Source: Caulobacteraceae bacterium
Lineage (GTDB): Bacteria > Pseudomonadota > Alphaproteobacteria > Caulobacterales > Caulobacteraceae
Assembly: GCA_027452265.1 (NCBI GenBank)
Contig: DAIDGR010000055.1
Span: 1 to 60,338 of the forward strand
Length of the DNA stretch: 60,338 nucleotides
Direction of reading: 5' to 3'
The translations under genes were made by a program, and so were the position numbers. Shown piece after piece: positions 47,330 through 56,437 of the stretch (positions within the stretch are counted from its first letter, which is position 1; the number at the start of each line of letters is the position of its first letter). A model generated the notes under the pieces. That model saw nothing but the letters and a program-made list of their open reading frames with translations. It did no database searches and was not told the DNA's origin.

Positions 47330-48882
47330 GGGGCCCCGGTCCGCCAAGGGGCTCGATCCTCTGGCTGATGGCGCACGAAGTCCGGCTCAACCTGCGCGCC
47401 ATTCAGTCCGCCCGGCCGGGCCGAAGCGGCTTGCGGGTCATCCTTGGGATCACCGGGCTGGTGTCGGCGATGATGGGGGGGATTCTGGCCTTTAGCCTGA
47501 CGCGTAGTCCGATGCGTGAAGCGCCGTTGCTGAACGCGGCTCTCGATTGCGCCCTGCTGGTGGTCTTCAGCCTGCAGCTCTCTCAGACTCTGTCGGCCGC
47601 CATCACGGCCTTCTTTGAGCGTGGCGACCTGGACCTTTTGCTGTCTTCGCCCCTGCCGCCCCATCGAGTCTTCGCAGCCCGGGCCCTGGGCGTCGCCACC
47701 GTCCCATTTCTTTGGTTTGGCGCCCTGGCGAGCTTTCTGCTGATTCCGTTGGCCCTGTTCGGGGATCCGCGATGGCTGGCGGTCTATCCGGTTCTGATCG
47801 GGTTGAGCCTGGTCTCGGGCGCCGCAGGCATTGGTCTGGCCTTGGCGCTCTTTCGTCTGCTGGGCGCGCGGCGGACCCGTACTGTCGGCCAGCTTTTTGC
47901 CGGCGTGCTCGGGGCGGCCATCTTTCTCCTGTCTCAGATTCCCAACGCCATGCCCGCCCACGGGGCCGCGCTCCTCACCCGGCTGAGGCGCTGGACGGAG
48001 TCAGGGGCCTTTGCGCCAGGAGCCCCGCTATCCTGGCCGGCCGAGGCCATGATGGGACGTCCTGCGCCCCTGATTGGCTGGGTGCTGGGCTGCGGACTCG
48101 TGTTCCTCCTGGCCGCGCGGGCATTCGGCCGGCCCTTTACCCGCAATGCGGCCGTGGCGGCCGGCGCGCCGCCGGATCGCGTCCGTATGCCGAGCCCCGC
48201 GGCAATAAGGCGAGGCTTCGGAGGAGGTGTGTTCGCCCACCTGGTGCGCAAGGAGCTGCGGCTGCTCGTCCGCGACCCGACCTTGCTCTCGCAGGTTCTG
48301 TTGCGCGCCCTCTATCTCCTTCCCCTGGGCTTCAGCCTGTTCCGCGCCTTGGGACACGGCCAGGACGCTCAGGATCTGGCGCGGTTGCGGCTCGCCGCGA
48401 TCGCCGGGGTGATGGCGGGAATTGCGGCGCAACTCGCCGGCAGCCTGATCTGGATCACCCTGTCTGGCGAGGATGCGCCGGACCTCCTGGCCTGTGCGCC
48501 GGTCGCGGGCTCTCGCCTGCGCCAGGCCAAACTGATCGCCGCCCTGACGCCGCTTCTCGTCCTTCTGGCGGCCCCTCTCATCGCCATGGCCCTGCTCAGT
48601 CCATGGGTCGGTCTGTGTGCGCTGCTGGGCGCCACGGCGGCGGCCGTCTCAGCCTCACTAATCAATCTGTGGTTTGAGAGGCCGGCGCCGCGTCGCAGTT
48701 TTCTCAACCGGGGGGGCGGCTCTACCCTCGTCGGGGTCAGCGAGATCATGCTGTCCATCATCTGGGGTCTCGCCACAGGCCTCGCGGCGGCGGGCTCGCC
48801 TGGCGCCTTCATCCCGCTGGCCATGGCGCTCATGGCGATGGGCGCGCTGTTCCGGGGCGCGAGGCCCCGACGCGCCGGCTAA
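47326..48882 (+). CDS. ABC-2 type exporter permease
   Basis: 518 residues with about 10-12 hydrophobic segments in two similar halves: FFERGDLDLLLSSPLPPHRVF in the first half and TLSGEDAPDLLACAPVAGSRLR in the second are the short coupling elements seen in large ABC-2 permeases. The start is GTG, overlapping the ATPase stop. An ATG at codon 15 (MAHEVRLNLRAI) is an alternative. It forms a two-gene exporter with the ATPase. I cannot infer the substrate; no biosynthetic or resistance gene is alongside. Confidence 0.75.
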   Translation: MRGPGPPRGSILWLMAHEVRLNLRAIQSARPGRSGLRVILGITGLVSAMMGGILAFSLTRSPMREAPLLNAALDCALLVVFSLQLSQTLSAAITAFFERGDLDLLLSSPLPPHRVFAARALGVATVPFLWFGALASFLLIPLALFGDPRWLAVYPVLIGLSLVSGAAGIGLALALFRLLGARRTRTVGQLFAGVLGAAIFLLSQIPNAMPAHGAALLTRLRRWTESGAFAPGAPLSWPAEAMMGRPAPLIGWVLGCGLVFLLAARAFGRPFTRNAAVAAGAPPDRVRMPSPAAIRRGFGGGVFAHLVRKELRLLVRDPTLLSQVLLRALYLLPLGFSLFRALGHGQDAQDLARLRLAAIAGVMAGIAAQLAGSLIWITLSGEDAPDLLACAPVAGSRLRQAKLIAALTPLLVLLAAPLIAMALLSPWVGLCALLGATAAAVSASLINLWFERPAPRRSFLNRGGGSTLVGVSEIMLSIIWGLATGLAAAGSPGAFIPLAMALMAMGALFRGARPRRAG

Positions 48883-48886
48883 GCAA

Positions 48887-50413
48887 TCAACCCGCGTTGA
48901 CGAGGGTCGGACGGTCAGCGGCTCGTAATTTGAGGTCTTTTCCCAGGAGCGAGGCCAGGGTCTGGGCGCGCTTGGTGGTCTGGTCGCCCAGGAGGACCGC
49001 GCTCCAGTCCGGCTGGGTCTCCACCACAAGGCTATTGGCTTTGATCTGCAGGCGACATTTGTCGATCAGCTCGGCGCTGCGTCCCGAAAGATCGCAGCCC
49101 AAACGGATGGCGGCGCCAAGCGCCCGGGCGCGGATCTGCCGCTCTGGCGTGAGCAGGCGCCCAAGAATGACGGGTTCGGGGGCCTGGCTCTGAGCGGTGT
49201 GTCGCGAAAAGGCGGCCTGGGCGAGAAAGGCCCGCTCGGCGTGATCCATGCCGGCGATGGGCGCGCGAAGGGTCTGCTCGAATACGAGGTCCGCCCTGTG
49301 ATCAGGATGCAGCTGAGCGCCCAGCTCCGCCAGGCGGCACGCGGCGGCCAGGAGCCGAGGCTCCCGATCACCGAATACTGGCTCCAGTCGGGCGAAGGCA
49401 GGGGCCAGCCAGGCCTCCAAAGCGGCGCCAAGCTCCTCGGCCAGGGCGCCGCGCCCGCCGAGATTGGCGCAGCCGGCGATCAGGGGGTCCTGGGCCCGGA
49501 CCTCCTCGCTCATGGCCTGCCAGACCAGCCCCTCCCGCAGGCCAAAGGCGGAGAAGGAGATGATCTGGATATCCAGATGCTCGATCAGCGACTGCAGCAC
49601 GGTGGCGGCGTGGGGCAGGTCCTCCAGTCGCCGCTTGGAAATCCCCGGAATGCGCTCCAGCGAACCGCGCGACTGCTGGCTGACGAACCGGGTCGCGTCG
49701 AGCGCATCGCGCCGGCTGATCTCATATTGGTGGACCACCTCAAGCGGGTAGTCGGCCAGACGCATCTGCAACAGCGCGAGATTGCGCCACGCCCCGCCCA
49801 CGGCATGAAGCGTCTCCGTACGGAAACGGGAGGCGATCGGCCAAGCCTGCTGGTCGACATAGCGGCGCACGGCGAGGGGATCGAGGCGCAGGGACGCATC
49901 GACTGAGAACGGACCCAGTGGCAGGGTTACCCCGGGCTCCGGACCCTCGGGGCCCAGGCGGATCAGCTCGAGGCTGGCGCCGCCCAGGTCGCCCACCAGG
50001 CCCCGCGCCTGGGGCGCGCCGGCCAGGACGCCCATCGCCGAGGCCAGCGCCTCTTCCTCGCCCGAGAGGATCCGAAGGTCGATTCCAAGTTCGCCGCGCA
50101 CGCGATGTCGGAAGGCTTCGCCGTCTGAGGCGTCCCGGACGGCGGCTGTCGCGGCTGCGAAAACGTGACGGGGCTTGGCGGCGTCGATCAGGGCGCGAAA
50201 ACGGGCAAGGACGGTCAGCGCCGCGTCAACGCCAGCGGGCGAGAGAGCGCCAGTCCGCGACAGATCGCGGCCAAGGCCCGCAAGCACCTTTTCGTTGTAC
50301 ACGCTCCAGATGGCGCGTCCGTCCATCCGGTAGAGGACAAGGCGGACGGAGTTGCTGCCGACGTCGATGACGGCGACGTCGCTGTGCGTCGGTCTAAGAT
50401 TTATGGCCGACAT
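48887..50413 (-). CDS. ppx: Exopolyphosphatase Ppx/GppA family
   Basis: 508-residue ASKHA-fold phosphatase. The N-terminal phosphate loops [12 protein letters not shown] (17-28) and the [13 protein letters not shown] segment are clear, with [11 protein letters not shown] between. A C-terminal HD-like helical domain follows ([11 protein letters not shown] onwards). It removes phosphate from polyphosphate or pppGpp. It overlaps the end of ppk by 20 bases on the same strand, so synthesis and breakdown enzymes are co-expressed. The frame ends four bases from the facing ABC permease. Confidence 0.92.
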   Translation of the reverse strand: MSAINLRPTHSDVAVIDVGSNSVRLVLYRMDGRAIWSVYNEKVLAGLGRDLSRTGALSPAGVDAALTVLARFRALIDAAKPRHVFAAATAAVRDASDGEAFRHRVRGELGIDLRILSGEEEALASAMGVLAGAPQARGLVGDLGGASLELIRLGPEGPEPGVTLPLGPFSVDASLRLDPLAVRRYVDQQAWPIASRFRTETLHAVGGAWRNLALLQMRLADYPLEVVHQYEISRRDALDATRFVSQQSRGSLERIPGISKRRLEDLPHAATVLQSLIEHLDIQIISFSAFGLREGLVWQAMSEEVRAQDPLIAGCANLGGRGALAEELGAALEAWLAPAFARLEPVFGDREPRLLAAACRLAELGAQLHPDHRADLVFEQTLRAPIAGMDHAERAFLAQAAFSRHTAQSQAPEPVILGRLLTPERQIRARALGAAIRLGCDLSGRSAELIDKCRLQIKANSLVVETQPDWSAVLLGDQTTKRAQTLASLLGKDLKLRAADRPTLVNAG

Positions 50414-52682
50414 GGCGGAGCGCGCGAGGCAGGTCCTTCACCTTCTGTCCACGGCCGGACAGGGAGGGATTGGTCATGAAATATTCGTGGGCTGAGAAGG
50501 CCATCTTGCCATTCCAGCCCGGCGCCCGCCGATAGACGCCCGTCTCATCCAGAATCCAGCTCTGAGCCTCATCGTTGAGATTCGCCACCAGGATCTGTTG
50601 CAGGACCTGTTGGTGCACGGTGGGATTTTCGATCGGGATCATGGCCTCGACCCTTCGGTCGAGATTTCGCGGCATCCAGTCGGCCGAGGAGATGAACAAC
50701 TTCGCGTCTTTGGAGGGGAGAGGCCGCCCATTGGCGAAGGCGATGATCCGTGCGTGTTCCAGATAACGGCCGATGATGCTCTTGACGCGGATGTTGTCGG
50801 ACAGGCCGGGAATCCCGGGTCTCAAGCAGCAGACCCCCCGCACGACCAGCTCGATGGGCACGCCGGCCCGGCTGGCTTCGTACAGGGCGTCGATGATTTC
50901 GGGGTGGACGAGGGCGTTGAGCTTGGCCCAGACGCCGGCCGGCCGGCCAGCCCGCGCATGGTCCGCCTCAGCGCGGATCAGGCGAAGGAGTTCGCCCTTC
51001 AGGCTGACCGGCGAATAGCGGAGCTTCTCGAGCCGGGGCGGCTTGGCGTAACCGGTGATGTAATTGAACAGCTTGGCCGAGTCGCGACCGAGGGCGGCGT
51101 CCGCGGTGAACAGCGAGAGATCTGTATAAACCTTGGCCGTGACCGGGTGATAATTGCCCGTACCATAGTGGCAATAGGTCTTCAGGCCCTCGCCCTCACG
51201 CCGGACCACCAAAGAGAGCTTGGCGTGGGTTTTGTATTCCATGAATCCGAACACGACGTAGACGCCGGCCCGCTCCATGTCCTTGGCCCATTTGAGGTTC
51301 GCCTCTTCATCGAAGCGCGCCTTGATCTCCACCACCGCGGTGACGTTCTTGCCGTTTTCCGCCGCCTCGATCAGGGCTGCGACGATCGGGCTGTCCTTTG
51401 AGGTGCGATAGAGGGTCTGTTTGATGGCGATGACGTTGGGATCGCGCGCCGCCTGAAGCAGGAACTGCACCACCACGTCGAAGCTCTCGAACGGGTGGTG
51501 GACCAGGATGTCCTTCTCGCGAATGGCGGCGAAGCAATCCCCACCGTGGTCGCGAATGCGCTCGGGAAAGCGGGCGGTGAAGGGCTTGAACTTGAGGTCC
51601 TGGCGGTCGGCCGGGATCAGCTGGTCAAACTGGGCGAGGCCGAGCTTGCCATCGATGGCCACCGCATCCGCCGGATCGGCGTCGAGCCCGTCGAGAATGA
51701 ACTGGCGCAGATCCTCGGGCATCGAGGCCTCGATTTTGATGCGCACCACAGAGCCCATACGGCGACGCTTCAGACGCGCCTCGAACTCGCGCACCAGGTC
51801 CTCCGCCTCCTCCTCGATCTCGACATCGGAGTCGCGGATCAGGCGGAACAGTCCCTGGCTCAGGACCTCGCAGCCAGGGAACAGCTTGTCGAGAAACAGG
51901 CTGAGGAAGGTCTCCAGGGCGATGATCTTGCGCTCGCTCCGGCGCTTGCCGCCGCGGACATTGGGCAGCTCCCAGAACCGCGCCACCTGCGTGGGCACCG
52001 GGATCAGGGCGTAGAGGTCGCTGTGATCGGTCTTGCGGTGGAGCTTGAGCGCGAGGGCGAAACCGAGATTGGGGATGAACGGGAACGGGTGGGCCGGGTC
52101 GATCGCCAACGGAGTGACCACCGGGAAGATATGTTCCAGGAACAGGGTCTCGGCGATGGCGCGGTCGACGCCGGTGACGTCTTTGGCCTCGAGCAGATGT
52201 AGCCCCTCGGCGGCGAGCTCGGCGCGCAGGCCCTGAAGCAGCCTCTGTTGCTCGGCCATCAGCCGGTTGGTCTGGGCCTCGATCTGACGCAGTTGCTCCT
52301 GAGGGGTGAGACCGTCCTGGCTGAGGGTGCGCACGCCTTCGCGAACCTGAGCTTTCAGGCCCGCCACCCGCACCATGTAGAATTCGTCGAGATTGTTCGC
52401 CGAGATGGAGATGAATCGGACGCGCTCCAGGAGCGGGTGGCGCGGATTGGTCGACTCTTCCAGAACCCGCTGGTTGAAGCTCAACCAGGAAAGTTCGCGA
52501 TTGATGAAGCGCTTGGTTGAGTGGGCGAGGCTCGAGCGGCCCGGCGTATGGGCGTCCTCGGATTCTGTCAGGGGCGACCTGGCCGCCGCCGCTTCCGCGC
52601 GCTGCGCCAGATGCGGGCCCAGTTCGACGACACTCGGCACGGCCTCGACCGGCAGATCGTCGCTGGCCCTGGAGGCCGGCAT
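50394..52682 (-). CDS. ppk: Polyphosphate kinase 1
   Basis: About 762 residues. It makes polyphosphate from ATP. The N-terminal domain begins [19 protein letters not shown]. The [42 protein letters not shown] and CHYGTGNYH segments are typical; the last holds the expected phospho-His. The start is uncertain: the ATG at 52682 leaves about 57 residues before the conserved core, while a TTG at 52793 adds 37 more, with a weaker coding look. The extra N-terminal stretch is longer than in E. coli Ppk. It lies between hdaA and ppx in one series. Confidence 0.93.
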   Translation of the reverse strand: MPASRASDDLPVEAVPSVVELGPHLAQRAEAAAARSPLTESEDAHTPGRSSLAHSTKRFINRELSWLSFNQRVLEESTNPRHPLLERVRFISISANNLDEFYMVRVAGLKAQVREGVRTLSQDGLTPQEQLRQIEAQTNRLMAEQQRLLQGLRAELAAEGLHLLEAKDVTGVDRAIAETLFLEHIFPVVTPLAIDPAHPFPFIPNLGFALALKLHRKTDHSDLYALIPVPTQVARFWELPNVRGGKRRSERKIIALETFLSLFLDKLFPGCEVLSQGLFRLIRDSDVEIEEEAEDLVREFEARLKRRRMGSVVRIKIEASMPEDLRQFILDGLDADPADAVAIDGKLGLAQFDQLIPADRQDLKFKPFTARFPERIRDHGGDCFAAIREKDILVHHPFESFDVVVQFLLQAARDPNVIAIKQTLYRTSKDSPIVAALIEAAENGKNVTAVVEIKARFDEEANLKWAKDMERAGVYVVFGFMEYKTHAKLSLVVRREGEGLKTYCHYGTGNYHPVTAKVYTDLSLFTADAALGRDSAKLFNYITGYAKPPRLEKLRYSPVSLKGELLRLIRAEADHARAGRPAGVWAKLNALVHPEIIDALYEASRAGVPIELVVRGVCCLRPGIPGLSDNIRVKSIIGRYLEHARIIAFANGRPLPSKDAKLFISSADWMPRNLDRRVEAMIPIENPTVHQQVLQQILVANLNDEAQSWILDETGVYRRAPGWNGKMAFSAHEYFMTNPSLSGRGQKVKDLPRALRHVGHKS

Positions 52683-52820
52683 GTCATCCGCGCGAGGAGC
52701 GGCGGGCTCTTGGGTCACGGCAGGCGTCACCTTGGCGATCAGGCGCACCCTATCTGCGCGCCGAGAGCGCACTTTAGGCGATCCGCGTGACAAAGTCGCG
52801 TCCAGGGCGCGCCTTCGTCC

Positions 52821-53480
52821 TCAGCCCTCGCTCCCCGTTTCCCCCAAGTCCTCGCCAAGGACCTTGCGGACGAGGTCCCGGGTTATGTTGCGCCGATCCT
52901 GGGCCGCGGCTTCGTCGATCCGCTCCACGGCCTCGAGGGCCGCCTCGGCCGAGCGCTCGATGCGGCGCAGAAGATAGGCGATCACCGAGTCGGGCGGGAC
53001 GATATGCCGCTCGCGGAAGAAGCGGTGGAGGAGGGCGGCGAGAACCTCGTCGCTTGGGCTGGAGACGGCAGCGACCATGATCGCGTTAAGGCGCGAGCGC
53101 AGGTCGGGGAGGGTGACGATCCAGTCCCGGGGCGGACTCCGGCCGGTGAGCAGAAGGGGCGCGTCCGGGCTCGCCGCTTCGATCACGGCGAAGAGCCGCT
53201 GGTCGGCGTGGGCCTGATCGGCGTCCTCCAGTGCCAGCGGCGCCCCCGGCGTGACGGTCTCCAGAGCGTTGATCGGAACAATGCGGGCCCCGGTCTTGGC
53301 GGCCCAGATGGCGGCAAGGTGGGATTTGCCTGAACCCTCGGGCCCGATCAGGGCCAGCCGGCCGGCGGGCCAGGTGGCCGACTCGTCGATCAGGGCCAGA
53401 GCGTCTGCATTGCCGGCTGATACGATGAAGCTCGCCCGATCCAGCGGCCAGGGGCGGTGCAGGGCCAGGCGCTGCTGCAC
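52821..53480 (-). CDS. hdaA: DnaA-inactivating protein HdaA
   Basis: About 219 residues. It is an AAA+ DnaA/Hda-like protein with GPEGSGKSHLAAIWA (Walker A), ALEDADQAHAD (Walker B region), a sensor segment LLLTGRSPPRDW and the box near LPDLRSRLNA. The clamp-binding hexapeptide fits QQRLAL (Q-x-x-L-x-L) at the extreme N-terminus. With the replisome clamp it promotes ATP hydrolysis by DnaA. Starts are weak: I use GTG 53480, because codons upstream lose the GC-rich third position; GTG 53534 or 53591 would add 18 or 37 residues. ppk follows on the same strand. Confidence 0.85.
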   Translation of the reverse strand: MQQRLALHRPWPLDRASFIVSAGNADALALIDESATWPAGRLALIGPEGSGKSHLAAIWAAKTGARIVPINALETVTPGAPLALEDADQAHADQRLFAVIEAASPDAPLLLTGRSPPRDWIVTLPDLRSRLNAIMVAAVSSPSDEVLAALLHRFFRERHIVPPDSVIAYLLRRIERSAEAALEAVERIDEAAAQDRRNITRDLVRKVLGEDLGETGSEG

Positions 53481-53517
53481 GCCAGTTCGCGCAGCTGGGC
53501 TGGACGGGGGGGCAGGG

Positions 53518-53573
53518 GACTCGACGCCGCTCACGCGATGGGGCTTATCCCGAATCGTCGGCTGACCCGAGTC
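53518..53573. promoter_or_regulatory. GANTC cluster with DnaA-box-like site upstream of hdaA
   Basis: Three GANTC sites (GACTC 53518-53522, GAATC 53552-53556, GAGTC 53569-53573) fall within 56 bases, and TTATCCCGA at 53545-53553 matches 7 of 9 bases of the DnaA box TTATCCACA. GANTC is the CcrM methylation site in Caulobacterales. The position just before hdaA suits cell-cycle control; the DNA element is seen, its function is inferred. Confidence 0.4.
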
Positions 53574-53693
53574 TGTGGTGCGGGCTCGCACATCGCCTGC
53601 CTTGGGGCTGTCGACGCCGACCGCGCCTTGGGCCTAGAAGGAAAGCGTCTGGAGCCAAACGCCTGAGTTGGACCGGCGACGGGAGAGACGCCA

Positions 53694-54497
53694 ATGAATC
53701 GTCGTGAAGCGCTGATCCGCGGGTCGGCTCTGGCCGCCGGGCTCGTCGCAGCAACCCACGGCGTCGCCGCGCCGGGCGAGGCTCTGGAGGCGGCGATCGC
53801 CAGCGCGGACCGCAGCCCGGCCAATCGCCTCCGCGACGCCTATCGGCGCCCCCTGGAGGCCCTACGCTTCTGGGGTGTTCGCGCGAATATGACCCTGGTG
53901 GATATCGAGCCGGGCGGCGGCTACTGGACCGAAATCCTCGCCCCGTATCTGCGCGGAGGGGGAGGGCGTTATATCGCCGCCATCGACGGGGCGCCTGACC
54001 ACTTCCTCGCCCGCTTCAGCGACACTTCGCGCTGGGGCCAGGTCACCGCCGTAAGTCTCTTTGATGGGCCCTATGCGGCGCCCGGGACCGTCGACATGAT
54101 CCTCACCACCCGCAACATTCATGACTGGGTGGCCGAGCCCAAGAAGCTCGACGCCGTGCTCGCCGCCAGCCACGCCGCGCTGAAGCCGGGGGCGTTCCTG
54201 GCCGTGACCGACCATCGCGCCGATCCCCGCGCCATGCTGGCCGATGCCTCGGATGGCTATGTCAACACCGCCTGGGTTGTCAGGCGCCTCGAGGGCGCCG
54301 GGTTCAAGCTCTCGTCCAGTTCGGAGATCAACGCCAATCCGAAGGACGACAAGAACCACCCGTTCGGCGTCTGGACCCTTCCGCCAACCCTGAGGTCCCA
54401 CGCCAAGGGACAGCCCGTGTCCGCCGACTATGACGCTGCAAAATACCTCGCCATCGGCGAGAGCGACCGCATGACCCTGCGGTTCGTGAAGATTTGA
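53694..54497 (+). CDS. Exported class I methyltransferase-like protein
   Basis: 267 residues. A probable signal peptide spans about 1-27 (NRREALIRGSALAAGLVAAT then AAPG). A Rossmann methyltransferase core follows: motif I VDIEPGGGYWTEILAPYL near residues 69-86, TTRNIHDWV and FLAVTDHRADP. It resembles predicted exported methyltransferases of the COG4798 kind, from memory. S-adenosylmethionine is not known to be available outside the cytoplasm, so the enzyme's real activity is open. GGGAG precedes the ATG. It leads a series ending in the MCC genes, 37 bases before the serine hydrolase gene. Confidence 0.75.
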   Translation: MNRREALIRGSALAAGLVAATHGVAAPGEALEAAIASADRSPANRLRDAYRRPLEALRFWGVRANMTLVDIEPGGGYWTEILAPYLRGGGGRYIAAIDGAPDHFLARFSDTSRWGQVTAVSLFDGPYAAPGTVDMILTTRNIHDWVAEPKKLDAVLAASHAALKPGAFLAVTDHRADPRAMLADASDGYVNTAWVVRRLEGAGFKLSSSSEINANPKDDKNHPFGVWTLPPTLRSHAKGQPVSADYDAAKYLAIGESDRMTLRFVKI

Positions 54498-54534
54498 CCG
54501 CCGCCCCTTCAAAGCTCCTGCCGGGAGAATTCCG

Positions 54535-55788
54535 ATGACCAAACCCGAAGCCCTGGGCTTTAGCGCCGCCCGCCTCGCCACGCTCGATGAGGTGATGAAG
54601 GCCCGCTATGTCGACAGCGGCATGTTGCCGGGCCTGATCACGCAGATCTGGCGGCGGGGCGAGCTGGTGCATTCGGGGCTCTGTGGGCATATGGACCTCG
54701 AACGCGGCGTTCCCATGCGCGAGGACGCCCTGTTCCGAATCTATTCGATGTCGAAGCCGATCACGGCGGTCGCCCTGATGATGCTGGTCGAGGAGGCCAA
54801 GATCGGTCTCGACGACCTCGTGGCGACGCATATCCCGTCCTGGAAGAACCTCGGCGTCTACGCCACGGGCGTTCCCACGCTCTTGGCCAACCAGCCCCCG
54901 AGCTTCATCACGACCGCGCCGGAACGGCCGATGAAGGTCGTCGACCTCGTGACCCATACGTCAGGCCTGACCTACGGCTTTCTCATGCGCAGCAGCGTCG
55001 ACGCGGCCTATCGTCGGATGAAGATCAACGATTTCCAGACGCCCGGCGGCCTCGACACGATGATCGAGCAGCTCGCCTCCCTGCCCCTGGAGTTCTCGCC
55101 GGGGACAGCGTGGAACTACTCGGTGTCGATCGATGTCATGGGCTATCTGGTCCAGAAGCTCTCAGGTCAGAGCTTCGGCGAGTTCCTGCGCACGCGCCTG
55201 TTCGCGCCGCTGAAGATGGACGACACGTCGTTTTTCGTCACACCGGACAAGCTCGACCGCTTCACCAGCTGCTATCAGCCCGGCGAGGGCGGAAAGCTGA
55301 AGGTCCAGGACGACGGGCAGCTCAGCACCTACGCCAAGCCCCCGACCCTGGAGTCGGGAGGCGGAGGTCTGGTCTCGACCGCCCATGACTATATGCGCTT
55401 CTGCCGGATGATGCTGAACGGCGGTGAGCTGGATGGCGCCCGGATCCTCAGCCCCAAGACGGTCGAGCTGTTCAGCCGCAACTTCCTGCCCGACGACGGG
55501 GAGGTGGCGGACATGTCGACACCCGGCGCCTTCAGCGAGACGAGCTACGCCGGGATCGGCTTCTCCATTGGTTGCGGCGTCAATGTCGACGTGGCCAAGA
55601 CCCGCCTGCCGGGGACCGAGGGTGAGTTTTTTTGGGGCGGCGCCGCCTCCACGGCCTTCTGGGTCGATCCGCTCGAAGAGCTGGCGGTGGTGTTCATGAC
55701 TCAGGTCATGGGCAGCGACGCGCGCCTGACCTTGCGCCGAGACCTTCGGACCCTGACCTATTCCGCGATGACCGAGTCCTTTGCCTGA
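54535..55788 (+). CDS. Beta-lactamase-fold serine hydrolase (EstB-like)
   Basis: 417 residues of the class C beta-lactamase/esterase family. The S-x-x-K motif is SMSK with Ser71 and Lys74, the Y-x-x motif is Tyr195 in WNYSVS, and a WGGAAST segment near residue 365 stands in for the third motif. No signal peptide is visible, so it is probably a cytoplasmic esterase or peptidase rather than a resistance beta-lactamase. GGGAGAATTCCG precedes the ATG. Its 3' end abuts or overlaps the carbonic anhydrase gene. Confidence 0.82.
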   Translation: MTKPEALGFSAARLATLDEVMKARYVDSGMLPGLITQIWRRGELVHSGLCGHMDLERGVPMREDALFRIYSMSKPITAVALMMLVEEAKIGLDDLVATHIPSWKNLGVYATGVPTLLANQPPSFITTAPERPMKVVDLVTHTSGLTYGFLMRSSVDAAYRRMKINDFQTPGGLDTMIEQLASLPLEFSPGTAWNYSVSIDVMGYLVQKLSGQSFGEFLRTRLFAPLKMDDTSFFVTPDKLDRFTSCYQPGEGGKLKVQDDGQLSTYAKPPTLESGGGGLVSTAHDYMRFCRMMLNGGELDGARILSPKTVELFSRNFLPDDGEVADMSTPGAFSETSYAGIGFSIGCGVNVDVAKTRLPGTEGEFFWGGAASTAFWVDPLEELAVVFMTQVMGSDARLTLRRDLRTLTYSAMTESFA

Positions 55789-55813
55789 ACCCGAGCGCAA
55801 GCCAGACCACGGC

Positions 55814-56425
55814 ATGATCGAGGACCTGAAGGCGAACAACCGGCGCTGGGCGGCGGGCAAGTTGGAGGCCGATCCCGGCTTCTTCCAGCGGCTCGTCGGG
55901 CAGCAGACGCCGGATTACCTCTGGATCGGGTGCTCTGATAGCCGGGTTCCGGCCAATGAGATCGTGGGGCTCGATCCGGGTGAGGTGTTCGTTCATCGCA
56001 ACGTCGGCAACCTCGCCCCGCCGCAGGACGCCAACTATCTGTCCGTCCTGCAGTTTGCCGTCGATGTCCTGAAGGTCCGCCACGTCCTGGTGGTCGGGCA
56101 TTATGGATGTGGGGGCGTGGCGGCGGCCACGAGCGGCGAACGTCTGGGCCTGGTCGACCATTGGCTGCATCCGATCCGCGAGGTCGAGCACGACCATCGT
56201 GATGAGCTTGAGCCCTTGGATCGCCCGGCCCGCATGGACCGTCTGGTTGAACTGAACGTCATCCGTCAGGTGCGAAATGTCGCGTCGGATCTGTTCGTTC
56301 AGGACGCCTGGGCGAGGGGGCAGACGCTGCATGTCCACGGCTGGGTCTATTCCATCGCCAACGGGCTCTTGACCGATCTGAATGTTACTGTGAGCAGACC
56401 GGGCGACGCCGACGTCCTCCGCTGA
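55814..56425 (+). CDS. can: Beta-class carbonic anhydrase
   Basis: 203 residues. It interconverts CO2 and bicarbonate. Zinc ligands are Cys40, His96 and Cys99 with the Asp42-Arg44 dyad (GCSDSRVPAN, GHYGCGG). HRNVGNLAP and the C-terminal HGWVYSIANGLL complete the family pattern. The ATG at 55814 gives the common MIEDLKANNRRW start. A TTG at 55781 would add 11 residues and overlap the hydrolase stop by eight bases. It ends 12 bases before mccB, so it is probably co-transcribed with a bicarbonate-using carboxylase. Confidence 0.93.
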   Translation: MIEDLKANNRRWAAGKLEADPGFFQRLVGQQTPDYLWIGCSDSRVPANEIVGLDPGEVFVHRNVGNLAPPQDANYLSVLQFAVDVLKVRHVLVVGHYGCGGVAAATSGERLGLVDHWLHPIREVEHDHRDELEPLDRPARMDRLVELNVIRQVRNVASDLFVQDAWARGQTLHVHGWVYSIANGLLTDLNVTVSRPGDADVLR

Positions 56426-56437
56426 ACCCTGATCGCC

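Noticed and set aside
54535-55788. Antibiotic-resistance beta-lactamase
   Set aside because: It has the SxxK fold but no signal peptide and a Tyr-Ser-Val rather than Tyr-Ala/Ser-Asn motif; an esterase-type hydrolase fits better.
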